Source of the DNA: Spirochaetaceae bacterium
GTDB taxonomy: Bacteria; Spirochaetota; Leptospiria; Leptospirales; Leptonemataceae
Direction: 5' to 3'
NCBI GenBank assembly: GCA_002730875.1
Contig: PCBI01000006.1
Span: 190,044-254,043, forward strand
DNA: 64,000 nt
Shown: in pieces, positions 1 through 9,112 of the stretch
How positions within the stretch are numbered: the stretch's first letter is position 1
Layout: every line of letters starts with the position of its first letter
Made by a program: the position numbers and the translations under genes
Notes under the pieces: model-generated
The model's database searches: none
What the model was told of the DNA's origin: nothing
The model's input: only the letters and a program-made list of their open reading frames with translations

Positions 1-17
1 TTTGCGAAGCGCATTAA

Positions 18-35
18 CCGGGGCCCGAGCCCCGG
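18..35 (-). terminator. Possible hairpin downstream of ferritin-like gene
   Basis: A 7-bp GC-rich inverted repeat (CCGGGGC at 18-24, GCCCCGG at 29-35, four-base loop) lies just past the stop of the minus-strand ferritin-like gene. There is no T-run after it on the minus strand, so it is only a weak terminator candidate. Confidence 0.35.
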
Positions 36-48
36 CATAGCGTCGGAC

Positions 49-594
49 TTAATTGTCCATATCCCAGTAGCCCGAGGGCTGGCTGTAAGGCGTCCCCTGG
101 GAAAGATAAGCGCTATAGGACTCCAGAAGCATTCTACATTCATTCTGGAAGCTTTCCATTTGAGCGAATAGGTACTTGGCGTTGGGATCCTCGAATTTAT
201 CCTTTGTTTTTGCAAAGAACTCCGCCGCGTCTTCGTGTTCCCGGGTAGCCAGCGCAAGAGCGTCCAATTCATCGCCCCCGGCATCCGCTTCTGTGTTCCG
301 GTCAAGTTTGGACATTAGCTTCTGGATGGAGGAGCTATTGAGATCCTGGACCTGGGCGGCCATTTTCAGATTGGGCAAGGCCTCGCCTCCCTTGATTTGA
401 GAGTAGAGATCAGAGACCATCTTGATATGGTCGTCCTGGTCTTCCGCCAGCTGATTGAAAATATCTTTTACGGAACCCTCTTTAAGTGATTCCCCATTTC
501 GCATGTAGAATTCGAACACCTTCTTTTCGTGCTGAATACAGGCGGCTACAGCCTCCAGGAAGCTGGTTTTCTTTACTGGTTTGTAATGACTCAT
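49..594 (-). CDS. Ferritin-like / rubrerythrin-family domain protein
   Basis: This 181-residue protein has the two-repeat helical layout of the rubrerythrin/ferritin-like superfamily: a first Glu helix (QHEKKVFEFY, residues 21-30), an LAEDQDDHIKM helix around 49-59, and a second pair beginning REHEDAAEFF and ending in MESFQNECRMLL. In rubrerythrins the second and fourth helices usually carry an ExxH iron-ligand pair. Here the first such site reads Q53..H56 and the second ends in Cys where His is expected, so the diiron site may be altered or lost. It could still be an oxygen- or peroxide-responsive protein, but this is not certain. It is divergent from the Nudix gene and stands alone at the window edge. 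Confidence 0.7.
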   Translation of the reverse strand: MSHYKPVKKTSFLEAVAACIQHEKKVFEFYMRNGESLKEGSVKDIFNQLAEDQDDHIKMVSDLYSQIKGGEALPNLKMAAQVQDLNSSSIQKLMSKLDRNTEADAGGDELDALALATREHEDAAEFFAKTKDKFEDPNAKYLFAQMESFQNECRMLLESYSAYLSQGTPYSQPSGYWDMDN

Positions 595-904
595 ACCCGA
601 ACAGTGACATTGAGCAACGCTCTATGCAAGGCAAAATTAAGCCATGATTCAAAAATCCATCCACATAGTTTTTTCCATTCCCCGCCCGTCCCGGGCAAAA
701 GGATTGGACTCTGAACCTGCGACGAAAAGCTGTTTCCGAAAGGCAGTCCGGCATAGCACAGGCGAAGTCTCTGCGGCCAACGGTGATCGGCCTGGCGCAG
801 ATCAAAAAAATCTGTGGCACGGGAAGGCAATCTTCTCCTCACTGAACAATAAACGGCCCTCGCATCCGACGGTTCGCTGGTCGCCGGACAAAAAGTAAGA
901 ATCC
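595..904. other. Divergent intergenic region
   Basis: This stretch separates the minus-strand ferritin-like gene from the plus-strand Nudix gene and must hold both promoters. I see no convincing -35/-10 pair, no RNA gene and no repeat. The reading frames crossing it look like non-coding shadows. Confidence 0.5.
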
Positions 905-1756
905 ATGAGTAGTCGCACTATCACGCTCAATCCAGACTGGCTTAGAAATGCCCTGGAAGCCGAATTGCCCGGGAACACGGCCCACGTTCGCATGTCCGGC
1001 AGGGCCCCGCAGACCATGCAAATCCCTGACGGAGCCGCTGAAGCCGCAGTCATGATTGCCTTCATGGCGCCGGCCAGCGTAGAAGAATTGTATCAGCGCA
1101 GGCCGGATCCCTCGGTGATTTTGCCGGAATCGCCGGATCAAATAATTCCGAGGCAGAATAATGCCATCAATTCCCGGGCCGACCACTCGGGCCAGATTTC
1201 TTCCCATCCTGTGGAGGCCGATCAAGATCTTCGCCAGCTAACCAATGCAGATCGCCGGCCGATGTCTACCGATACACTGCATAACCCGGTTTACGATGCC
1301 GGCTTATTTCCCCTGATTCTGCGTCCGGGGAATCAAGGGCCCCATTCCGGCCAAATCGCGCTACCTGGCGGAAAGCGAGAACCGGACGAATCGCTCACAG
1401 AAACGGCCATCCGAGAAACCGAAGAGGAAATCGGATTGGATGGCCGGGAGATCCAGGTGCTGGGAAAGCTAACGCCCCTGTACATTCCTGTAAGCGGCTT
1501 TGCCGTGCACCCTTTCGTGGGATGGTTTTCGGGGAAGCCCGACTTCAAGCGCGATCCTCTGGAAGTGGACGAGATTCTATTCTATGATCTTCAGCGACTT
1601 TCCAGTCCTGAATTTCGCACCGTATACGATTTCAGATACAATGGCCAGGAATTTCAATCTCCCGGCTTTCGATTATCGGAGCGTATCATCTGGGGCGCAA
1701 CGGCCATGATTCTCATGGAACTTACCGAGCATCTGCAATCCATAGCGAGTCGGTGA
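905..1756 (+). CDS. Nudix hydrolase, CoA pyrophosphatase (NudL) type
   Basis: A complete Nudix box (GGKREPDESLTETAIRE..EEIG, residues about 155-178) gives the catalytic Glu residues that bind Mg. It is preceded by SGQIALPGG, which resembles the [S/H]xGQ[V/I]xxPGG signature of the CoA pyrophosphatase (NudL/PCD1) subfamily; the likely reaction is cleavage of CoA or acyl-CoA to phosphopantetheine and 3',5'-ADP. At 283 residues it is longer than usual NudL (about 190-210). The extra length is an insertion at about residues 60-128 between the first strand (AAVMIAFMA) and the strand leading to the box. The 3' end overlaps the convergent egtD gene by 35 bp. Substrate assignment is inferred from the motif. 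Confidence 0.8.
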   Translation: MSSRTITLNPDWLRNALEAELPGNTAHVRMSGRAPQTMQIPDGAAEAAVMIAFMAPASVEELYQRRPDPSVILPESPDQIIPRQNNAINSRADHSGQISSHPVEADQDLRQLTNADRRPMSTDTLHNPVYDAGLFPLILRPGNQGPHSGQIALPGGKREPDESLTETAIRETEEEIGLDGREIQVLGKLTPLYIPVSGFAVHPFVGWFSGKPDFKRDPLEVDEILFYDLQRLSSPEFRTVYDFRYNGQEFQSPGFRLSERIIWGATAMILMELTEHLQSIASR

Positions 1757-2738
1757 AGAAACCTCTGGAATCCATAAAGTCCGCTTCAATACGAAAGCCG
1801 GATTTACACGCCAGATCTTGCAAATCCGCGCCAGTGTATTTCTGACTGGTTTCGGTCTGAATGGATTCATAGGCCGCCAGATCGAAGAAGCTCTTCAGAC
1901 CGCTTACAGGATCCTGGATAGAAATTCGCTGCTTCTCGGTGCTTATGAGAAAACTCTCCATCGCATGGTTTCTCGGGTTGAAGGCTGCATGGTGAATAAA
2001 TGCTTCGGCATCCAATTCCGCGTTTAGCTCGCGCTTGATTCGTTCGAGCAAGTTCAAGTTGAATTCCGCTGTCACTCCCGCCGAGTCACTGTAAGCCGGA
2101 ATCAGGATCGAAGGATCCTTTACCAGATCAAAACCGATGAGCAGCACATCGCCCTCATGCAGGCTCATACGGATGCGGCGCAGGAAATCCGCGGATTCGC
2201 TCAAAGAGAAATTACCTATGCTGGAACCCAGAAATAGAACCACATGTCGCTGTTCTCTACCGGCCAGATACTGGAGCCCTGTTTCGTAATCGCCAACCAG
2301 CCCGTGAAATTCCAGGCCCTGGAGGTCCTGAATGTTTTCCTGAAGGGGCTCCATGGCGCCGCTGGAAATATCTACAGGGTAATATCGGAAACTGGTATTT
2401 CTGGAGAGCAATGCCTGGAGAATGTGATAGCTCTTGTGGCCGTCACCGGGGCCGAGCTCAATCAATCCGAAATCATCGCCGAAGTAGCGACAGATATTCT
2501 CGCTTTGTCCGGAAAGGATGTCCCTTTCGCAACTCGCCGGATAGTATTCGTCCAGCTCGGTAATCTTTTGGAATAGTTCGCTCCCGCGGTCATCGTAGAA
2601 ATATCTGGAAGGCAAAGACTTTGGGATCGATTCCAGGCCCTTTACAACATCTCTGTAAAAAGACTGCAAAGCAGGCAGATCATTGGAGTGATCCTGCAAC
2701 TGAAGAATGGGATAGCGCGTTTGCGAGCCGGCCATCAA
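1722..2738 (-). CDS. egtD: EgtD, L-histidine N-alpha-methyltransferase
   Basis: EgtD uses SAM to trimethylate histidine to hercynine, the first step of ergothioneine synthesis. The 338-residue length fits the family (about 320-340). Visible family features are LPSRYFYDDRGSELFQKIT (42-60) with the following ELDEYYPASCE, the SAM-binding ELGPGDGHKS (94-103), YPVDIS (120-125), and FLGSSIGNF (169-177). The start codon overlaps the stop of egtB as ATGA (2735-2738), so the two are probably translationally coupled. Its end overlaps the convergent Nudix gene. Confidence 0.93.
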   Translation of the reverse strand: MMAGSQTRYPILQLQDHSNDLPALQSFYRDVVKGLESIPKSLPSRYFYDDRGSELFQKITELDEYYPASCERDILSGQSENICRYFGDDFGLIELGPGDGHKSYHILQALLSRNTSFRYYPVDISSGAMEPLQENIQDLQGLEFHGLVGDYETGLQYLAGREQRHVVLFLGSSIGNFSLSESADFLRRIRMSLHEGDVLLIGFDLVKDPSILIPAYSDSAGVTAEFNLNLLERIKRELNAELDAEAFIHHAAFNPRNHAMESFLISTEKQRISIQDPVSGLKSFFDLAAYESIQTETSQKYTGADLQDLACKSGFRIEADFMDSRGFFTDSLWIADAR

Positions 2739-4174
2739 GCATCCTCCGCCAGACGAAGTCCGCTCATTTGCCAGACGCTGGCGGCCGGATAAAAGTTACG
2801 ATAGGTGATCCGGCTGTGCTGCACCGGGGTGTAATCGCAAGCTCCGCGCAGAACCATTTGATCTAACATGAATTTTCCGTTGTATTCGCCTACTGCGCCG
2901 GCTGCCGGTTGGAAGCCCGGATAGGGTCGGTAAGCCGATCCGGTCCATTCCCAGACACGGCCCCAGTGAAAGTCCAGTCCGGCCAAAGCGGCCACCCTGG
3001 CCGCAAGTTCCCACTCCGCCTCCGTGGGGAGGCGTTTCTTGCAATAGGCGGCGAAGGCATCGGCTTCATAGTAGCTGATATGGCGCACCGGTTCCGCAGG
3101 ATCGATATCCTGCCAGCCGTCCAGGGTCCACTCCTGCCAGCTGCCCTCCTCGTTTCTCCAATAATACGGATGAGCGATGGAATGATCGTTCACCCATTGC
3201 CAGCCAGCGGATAGCCAGAAGCGGAATTCCGAATAACCCCCGGACTCAACAAACTCCAGGAATTCGCCGTTCGTGACCGGTAAGGAAGATATCCAGAACG
3301 GAAGCTGATGCACAGGGTGTTGAGGGTATTCGTTGTCGTAGCCAAAGCCCTCTTCGCCGTGGCCCAGAAAGGATTGGCCTGCGTATTCCATAAGCAGACC
3401 GCCCCGGGTTTCGGAAGCGCTCTGGCTAAATGGCTTCAGAAGTTCCTTATGATGCTCATCGCTTCCAACCAGCAAAGGCGTGCGAGTATGATACATGGTA
3501 GGATCGGCCTTTTCCATGAGCCAGTTCACGGCCGCCGAAGAGACTCGGCCAATGGGTTCCGGCTGCACGGTACCGTACACAGGATAAAGAGGATGACTGA
3601 AGAAGTTATGTTTGATGTCCATGAGCAGCAACTCCTGGTGCTGCTTTTCATGATGGATGCCCAGTTCTACTAGTTCCAGAACGCGCTCGTGAAGTTTCTC
3701 CACACGGTCAGGCGGGGTTTCCTGCGGCAGCGCGAAGTCCGCTCCTACACCTCCACCGGATCCGTGGGGGCTCGCATCGTCCGCCTGGTTTGGCGCCATT
3801 GACTTGAGCAGTAGCTGAATGGACTTATCAACGTGCTGCCGGTATGCATGGATTTCCGCCACAGTGGGACGGCTGAGAAGACCGCGTTTGGTCTTTAGAA
3901 TACGCTGCCCCGCAGACTCATAATAGGAGTTAAAGATAAATGGATAGCCACTATGCAAAGGCTGATAGCCTTGCAGGAACTCGGCCAGTATGAAAGTCTC
4001 AAAAAACCAGGTGGTGTGGCCCAGATGCCAGGACGGCGGACTCACGTCCGGCGAACTCTGGACAACATGATCCTCTATCTCCAGAGGCTCGCAGAGCTCC
4101 ACTGTAGTTCTTCGCGTTTCCAGGTACCAGTCCAGTAGCCACTGAACCGCTACCGGATTCGCTTCTGCAATCAT
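2735..4174 (-). CDS. egtB: EgtB, hercynine oxygenase (sulfoxide synthase)
   Basis: EgtB is a non-haem iron enzyme that joins hercynine to a thiol donor (gamma-glutamyl-cysteine or cysteine, depending on subtype) with O2 to form the ergothioneine sulfoxide precursor. The N-terminal DinB-like domain carries the three likely iron ligands: H53 in WHLGHTTWFFE and the HxxxH pair H175/H179 in HHEKQHQELLL. The C-terminal half is an FGE-sulfatase domain, with RLPTEAEWELAAR and VWEWTGSAY as landmarks and a final RNFYPA...SGLRLAED. It is 479 residues long. The gene lies between ileS and egtD with 4-bp overlaps on both sides. I see no egtA, egtC or egtE nearby, so sulfoxide processing must be encoded elsewhere or done by another enzyme. 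Confidence 0.93.
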   Translation of the reverse strand: MIAEANPVAVQWLLDWYLETRRTTVELCEPLEIEDHVVQSSPDVSPPSWHLGHTTWFFETFILAEFLQGYQPLHSGYPFIFNSYYESAGQRILKTKRGLLSRPTVAEIHAYRQHVDKSIQLLLKSMAPNQADDASPHGSGGGVGADFALPQETPPDRVEKLHERVLELVELGIHHEKQHQELLLMDIKHNFFSHPLYPVYGTVQPEPIGRVSSAAVNWLMEKADPTMYHTRTPLLVGSDEHHKELLKPFSQSASETRGGLLMEYAGQSFLGHGEEGFGYDNEYPQHPVHQLPFWISSLPVTNGEFLEFVESGGYSEFRFWLSAGWQWVNDHSIAHPYYWRNEEGSWQEWTLDGWQDIDPAEPVRHISYYEADAFAAYCKKRLPTEAEWELAARVAALAGLDFHWGRVWEWTGSAYRPYPGFQPAAGAVGEYNGKFMLDQMVLRGACDYTPVQHSRITYRNFYPAASVWQMSGLRLAEDA

Positions 4175-7100
4175 ACTTTCTCCAGCGTAACCTTGATGCC
4201 GTGACCATCCAGTTCCAGATCCAGGGATTTCCCCCCTTTCAGAGGACCATCCACTATCGTGGCCAGGGCTTCGCTCTGAATGTAGTCACTATGTTCCTGT
4301 ATGGCACGCATCAAATCCCCTTCCCTGGTTTCTAGATACAGGGAAATCCTATCGGTAAGCTCAAGTTCAGACTGCTTTCTTAGTTCCTGCACGTTTCGCA
4401 CAAGATCTCGAATCCAGCCTTCTCGTATAAGCTCCGGTCCTGGATTTGTGTCCAGGGCCACCAGCATGCCATCGCCTTCTACTCCGGAAGTCCCTTCCTT
4501 CGAAACGCTTTCGATGAGAAATTCTTCCTCCGTAAAGCTTTCTTTTCGTTCGCCAAGATCGATGGTTACACTTCCTTTCTTTAAATCACGGGCCAATTTT
4601 TCCTGATCACAACTTTGCAGATGATTCTGGAGCTTCTTAATGTCCGGGCCCAGCTTCTTGCCCAGCACCGGAAGATTGGGACGCACACGATAGCTAAGAA
4701 TGCCTGCCGAATCGTTGAGGAATTCCAGTTCCTTTACGTTAAGCTCTTCCAGAAGCACCTCTTCGTTCTTCTTTAGCGATGCCTTCCATTTCTCCGGGCA
4801 GTGTAGCATGAGCTTGCTCAACGGCTGCCTTACTTTGAGACCGGATTGTTGCCGGGCGGAGCGACCCAGGGAAGCGGCCTGAAGCACCAGGTTGCCTTCT
4901 TCGAGAACAGCGGCGTCGAAGGAGCCCTTTATATCGGCCTCGGGCCAGGGCAGGAGATGGACGCTTTCGGGAGCGCCGTCTACATCGCCAAAAACCCGCA
5001 AATAGAGATCTTCGCTCAAGAAAGGTACAAATGCGCTGAGCAATTGCAGCGTTCCGGTTATACATTGTAGCAGTGTTTCGAATGCGGCAAATTTGTCGGC
5101 ATCCAGTTCCCCTTTCCAGAATCGCCGACGGTTTCGACGAATATACCAGTTAGAAAGCGAGTCGCAGAATTCTTCGATATTGCGACCGGCTCGCAAACAG
5201 TCGTAGTTTTCCAGAGCCTCCGTCACTTCCTGCACCAGTTTTTGGTAGCTGGATAGAATCCAGCGATCGATTTCCGGGCGTTCTTTAAAAGCGGGCGCGC
5301 CCTGAACTTCTACAGTGCCGTCTTTGCGAATAGAAGGCCGGATACCGTCCACCTTCGCATACATGCGATAGAACTCCAGGGAGTTTTCCAGCATGTTAAA
5401 GAAGCCATTAACCTGCCCTACTGTATCTTCCTGAGTTCCGGGATGACCTACACGCCGAGAATTTCCCGGAGGCGCTCCGGTCAGAAAATACCAGCGGATC
5501 GCATCGGCGCCGTGAATGGAAAAGACCTCTTCTGGCGAAACCGTGTTTCCCTTGCTCTTGGACATCTTTTCGCCCTTCGCATCCAGTACATGTCCCAGAC
5601 AAACCACGTTTTTGTAAGGAGCCTGGTCCGAAACCATTGTGGAAATGGCCAGTAACGTATAGAACCAGCCGCGGGTTTGATCCACCGCTTCCGTGATGAA
5701 GTCTGCCGGGAAATACTTCTGGAACTGTTCTTCGCCGCGTACCGGATAGCCCCACTGAGCGTAGGGCATGGCTCCGGAATCGAACCAGCAATCCATGACT
5801 TCGGGAACTCGCTTGAACTCCTTTCCGGATTTCTGGTCAGTCCAGGTGATTTCGTCGATGTACGGCCGATGCAAATCCTCGGACTTGAGTTTTTTTCCTG
5901 AAACCTTCTCCAGTTCTTCTACGGAGCCAATGACGACAATTTCTCCTTCGCCGTCGGTCCAGATTGGAATTGGCGTGCCCCAGTATCGTTCTCTGGACAG
6001 GGCCCAATCGCGGTTATTCTCCAGCCACTTTCCAAAACGCCCTTCACGCACATGCTCCGGAACCCATCGGATGGTCTGGTTATTGTCGATCAGTTGCTGT
6101 CGCACTTCTGTAGTGCGAATATACCAGGCGTCTTTCGCATAGTACATGAGCGGGGCGCCGGTGCGCCATCCAAAGGGATACTCGTGTTTGTATTTTTCGG
6201 AACGCCAGACCTTACGATTGCTTTTCAGATCTTTGATAATTTCTTTGTCCGCATCCTTGAACATTTTTCCCTGATACGGACCGTTCTGAAACGTTCCGTC
6301 CAGTCCTACCGCTGCTACCACGGGCAGATCATGTTTCTGACCCACTTCCAGGTCATCGGCGCCATAGGCCGGGGCGATGTGGACGATACCGGTTCCCGTG
6401 TCCATAGTCACGAACTCGGCCCCCACGGTATAATGACTCTCTTTGTCGATGCCTTTCAGCGCGAAGTCGAACAAAGGCTCATACGAAAGTCCGGTGAGCT
6501 CTTCGCCTTTGAATGACTTCTGAATCTTTGCCTGGCTTCCCGCACCTCGGAGCACATCCGCCATCAATTCCTTTGCGCAAACAAATAGCTCTTTCTGTAA
6601 AACAGGATCGGAAACGCTTTCGGCGGACTGAGCTTTTTTGGCTGCGTTGCCTTTGCCGGCCTTTTTCGAGGAATCGTCGTCTTTGGAAGACTTCTTTTTA
6701 TCTTTGCCGGACTTAACTTTGGCCGGTTCGGGAGCCAGACCGTCTGCCGGAACTTCCAGTTCGAAAAGCACGTATTCGCTTTCCGGATGCAATGCCAGAG
6801 CTACGTTAGAAGGCAGGGTCCAGGGAGTAGTGGTCCATACCAGAAAGGAGGCCTGGCCATGCTTCTCTACGAAATTCTTATCGTTTATGGCGAATCTAAC
6901 GGTAAAGGAAGGATCTTCCACGGTTTTGTAACCCAGGGCTACCTCCGCATCGCTCATAGTAGCGCCCATGACCGGGTCAAAAGGGACTACTCTATAGCCG
7001 GAATACACAAGACCCTTTTCATGGATTCGCTTGAAAAGTCCCCATACCCCTTCAATGTACTGGTTATCCATCGTATAGTAGGGATCATCCAGATCTACCC

Positions 7101-7521
7101 AGAAGCCAAGACGCTCGGAAAAGTCATTCCAGGCGCCAATGTATTGCTGCACCGATTCCCGACAGAGTGCGTTAAACTTTTCCAGACCTACGTCGGTTTC
7201 GATTTCCGACTTTGCCTGAATGCCCAGTTGCTTCTCCACTTCCCGTTCCACAGGAAGCCCGTGACAGTCCCAGCCAGCTTTTCGCGGAATATGGAATCCC
7301 TGCAACCCGCGAAAGCGAATATAGATGTCTTTGTACACACGGCTCAAAACATGATGGATGCCCGGTTTACCGTTGGCCGTGGGCGGACCTTCGTAGAAGC
7401 AGAACAGTGGTCCTTTTTCGCTTTTCTTTTTGTGCTTCTGGTAAATCTGGTTTTCCTTCCAGTAATCCAGAATCCTGAGCTCAAGATCACAACGACGGGA
7501 CGCTTTGGGACTTTCAGACAT
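4171..7521 (-). CDS. ileS: Isoleucyl-tRNA synthetase, eukaryote-like type
   Basis: This 1116-residue class I synthetase charges tRNA-Ile. The HIGH-type motif is PPTANGKPGIHH (46-57) and the KMSKS loop is at 652-656. The editing (CP1) domain is recognisable by TTPWTLPSN (231-239) and MDTGTGIVHIAPAYG (373-387). The PTANG..GIHH form of the HIGH motif and the length suggest the IleRS2 group, which is typically less sensitive to mupirocin; that consequence is inference. A Lys/Ser-rich low-complexity stretch at about 268-298 is inserted in the editing domain. The stop overlaps the egtB start by 4 bp and the gene is 30 bp after the oxidoreductase gene, so all four form a likely operon. Confidence 0.97.
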   Translation of the reverse strand: MSESPKASRRCDLELRILDYWKENQIYQKHKKKSEKGPLFCFYEGPPTANGKPGIHHVLSRVYKDIYIRFRGLQGFHIPRKAGWDCHGLPVEREVEKQLGIQAKSEIETDVGLEKFNALCRESVQQYIGAWNDFSERLGFWVDLDDPYYTMDNQYIEGVWGLFKRIHEKGLVYSGYRVVPFDPVMGATMSDAEVALGYKTVEDPSFTVRFAINDKNFVEKHGQASFLVWTTTPWTLPSNVALALHPESEYVLFELEVPADGLAPEPAKVKSGKDKKKSSKDDDSSKKAGKGNAAKKAQSAESVSDPVLQKELFVCAKELMADVLRGAGSQAKIQKSFKGEELTGLSYEPLFDFALKGIDKESHYTVGAEFVTMDTGTGIVHIAPAYGADDLEVGQKHDLPVVAAVGLDGTFQNGPYQGKMFKDADKEIIKDLKSNRKVWRSEKYKHEYPFGWRTGAPLMYYAKDAWYIRTTEVRQQLIDNNQTIRWVPEHVREGRFGKWLENNRDWALSRERYWGTPIPIWTDGEGEIVVIGSVEELEKVSGKKLKSEDLHRPYIDEITWTDQKSGKEFKRVPEVMDCWFDSGAMPYAQWGYPVRGEEQFQKYFPADFITEAVDQTRGWFYTLLAISTMVSDQAPYKNVVCLGHVLDAKGEKMSKSKGNTVSPEEVFSIHGADAIRWYFLTGAPPGNSRRVGHPGTQEDTVGQVNGFFNMLENSLEFYRMYAKVDGIRPSIRKDGTVEVQGAPAFKERPEIDRWILSSYQKLVQEVTEALENYDCLRAGRNIEEFCDSLSNWYIRRNRRRFWKGELDADKFAAFETLLQCITGTLQLLSAFVPFLSEDLYLRVFGDVDGAPESVHLLPWPEADIKGSFDAAVLEEGNLVLQAASLGRSARQQSGLKVRQPLSKLMLHCPEKWKASLKKNEEVLLEELNVKELEFLNDSAGILSYRVRPNLPVLGKKLGPDIKKLQNHLQSCDQEKLARDLKKGSVTIDLGERKESFTEEEFLIESVSKEGTSGVEGDGMLVALDTNPGPELIREGWIRDLVRNVQELRKQSELELTDRISLYLETREGDLMRAIQEHSDYIQSEALATIVDGPLKGGKSLDLELDGHGIKVTLEKV

Positions 7522-7551
7522 AAGCCAGCAATTTCAAGGCCGGCTCTGCTT

Positions 7552-9039
7552 TCAACGGAAGATTGTCTTGCCTGTGGTCCGGGACTTCTCCGCCAGCAGA
7601 GCCATCCGGTGGCCCTGGATTACCTGGTGCAGGGTCAGGTCCGTAGCCTCCAGGGTTCGAACCAGCATCGCTTCCGGCACCCTTGTCCCGGCGCCGGCAA
7701 TGCACTCCAGGACTTCCAGAAAATGCAAACAGAGGGCCCGGTCTTCACGCAGATGGCCGGCTGCATCCACCTGAACCGGTATCCGTTCAGCGCGAGCCCT
7801 TCCGTGACGATGCAGTCGCAGATCGCCGCCCTGTCCAAAACGACCTTCCAGGCTACCCAGGCTTCCGTCGATTCTCAGTGTTCGGGCCTCCTGAAACGAA
7901 TTTCCATTCAATCGCATGGTGGCTGTAATTCCGTTTCTAAATTGAATCACCGTATCTGCATGATCGGGCTGGTTGGAGCCGGCGAAATATACGCACCGGC
8001 CGTAGGGTCCGGTACGGAGGGCCCGGTCCAATGACTCCGCGGTGACGGGCCCGGAAACGATTGTGGATGTAGGCCAGAAAGGCCAGGGCCGCAGCCGGCC
8101 CGCGAAAGGAAACCGCCGGAGCAGGCGAGGCCAACGGTAGGCAAGCGCGGCCATCCAGGAAAGGGGCGGTCTTCCGGACCGAATCAGTTCTCTCTTGATA
8201 GGAAGAGCATCAATGTAGGTTGATTCGGCATCGTATAGACAGCTTTTCTGATGCGGGCATCCATCGATGCAACGCTCGGTGGCCCCCGCTGGAGCGCGCT
8301 CCGGCAGAAAGGTGGACTGACTACCGCTGGATTGAACGCTTACAAATTCGCTGTCTGCGAACCATCCGATGAGATCGAAGTCGTGGCTACATTTGGCAAG
8401 GAGCACCGGACTGGAGGTTCTGCTATCCTTCCAGTTTCCGCGAACGTAGGAATGGGCAAAGTGATAATAGCTTACATTTTCGCAATGAAGAATGCTTCGT
8501 ATCTCGCCTATCAGTCCCTGCTGGATCGCGGTTTTGATGGCGCCAAAGAATTGGCTGTAACGAAGCACATGGCAGACTACAATGGCGGCCCTGCTACCTT
8601 TCTTTCGGATCGCACGCACGTGCCGCTCCATACGATCCAGCTCTGATAGCTTCAATCCCACCGGCTTTTCCAGAAGGACCGAAATCCCCCGACCGGAAAA
8701 CTCAATGGCAGGCTGGAGGTGCTCGGCGTCCGGCAATGCGATGACCACTGCATCAGGCACGGAAACGGCCTGATTCTTGCTTTGCGCTTCAGTCAGATAG
8801 TCCTGCCAGCTGGAATAAAGTATTGCCTCCGGAGCCACCGATTCCGCCAGATGAGCGGCACGGCTCCGGTCCCAATCCACCACCGCCACGATTCGAGCCC
8901 CGGCCGCTTTCAAGAACCTGGCATAGATGGTTCCCCGATCGCCAGCGCCCAGGATCGCAATTCTGGCGCCACCTACCGAGCCTTTCCCCTCCACGGGACT
9001 GTTTGCCAGGGCGTTCTTGGCCGAGGTGCTATCTGTCAT
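7552..9039 (-). CDS. Gfo/Idh/MocA family oxidoreductase
   Basis: An N-terminal Rossmann fold is shown by IAILGAGDRGTIYARFL (27-43), followed by a strand ending in Asp (VVDWD). The family EKP motif is present as SVLLEKPVGL. A Cys-rich turn (CIDGCPHQKSCLYD) in the middle resembles an insertion seen in some family members annotated as sugar or inositol dehydrogenases and suggests a metal-binding element. At 495 residues it is longer than the typical 330-400. It probably oxidises or reduces a sugar-like substrate with NAD(P), but the substrate cannot be told. It is the first gene of the run leading into ileS, egtB and egtD. Confidence 0.8.
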   Translation of the reverse strand: MTDSTSAKNALANSPVEGKGSVGGARIAILGAGDRGTIYARFLKAAGARIVAVVDWDRSRAAHLAESVAPEAILYSSWQDYLTEAQSKNQAVSVPDAVVIALPDAEHLQPAIEFSGRGISVLLEKPVGLKLSELDRMERHVRAIRKKGSRAAIVVCHVLRYSQFFGAIKTAIQQGLIGEIRSILHCENVSYYHFAHSYVRGNWKDSRTSSPVLLAKCSHDFDLIGWFADSEFVSVQSSGSQSTFLPERAPAGATERCIDGCPHQKSCLYDAESTYIDALPIKRELIRSGRPPLSWMAALAYRWPRLLRRFPFAGRLRPWPFWPTSTIVSGPVTAESLDRALRTGPYGRCVYFAGSNQPDHADTVIQFRNGITATMRLNGNSFQEARTLRIDGSLGSLEGRFGQGGDLRLHRHGRARAERIPVQVDAAGHLREDRALCLHFLEVLECIAGAGTRVPEAMLVRTLEATDLTLHQVIQGHRMALLAEKSRTTGKTIFR

Positions 9040-9112
9040 TTATCTGTAATTGGATGCCTGGACCTCAAGGCAAGGTTTTCCCGGCCTGCCAGGGATCTTC
9101 GCGGGTGGCAGA

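Noticed and set aside
6787..8034. Long plus-strand open frame (415 codons) opposite ileS and the oxidoreductase
   Set aside because: It runs antisense through two well-supported genes, has no recognisable domain, and is a shadow of their codon bias.
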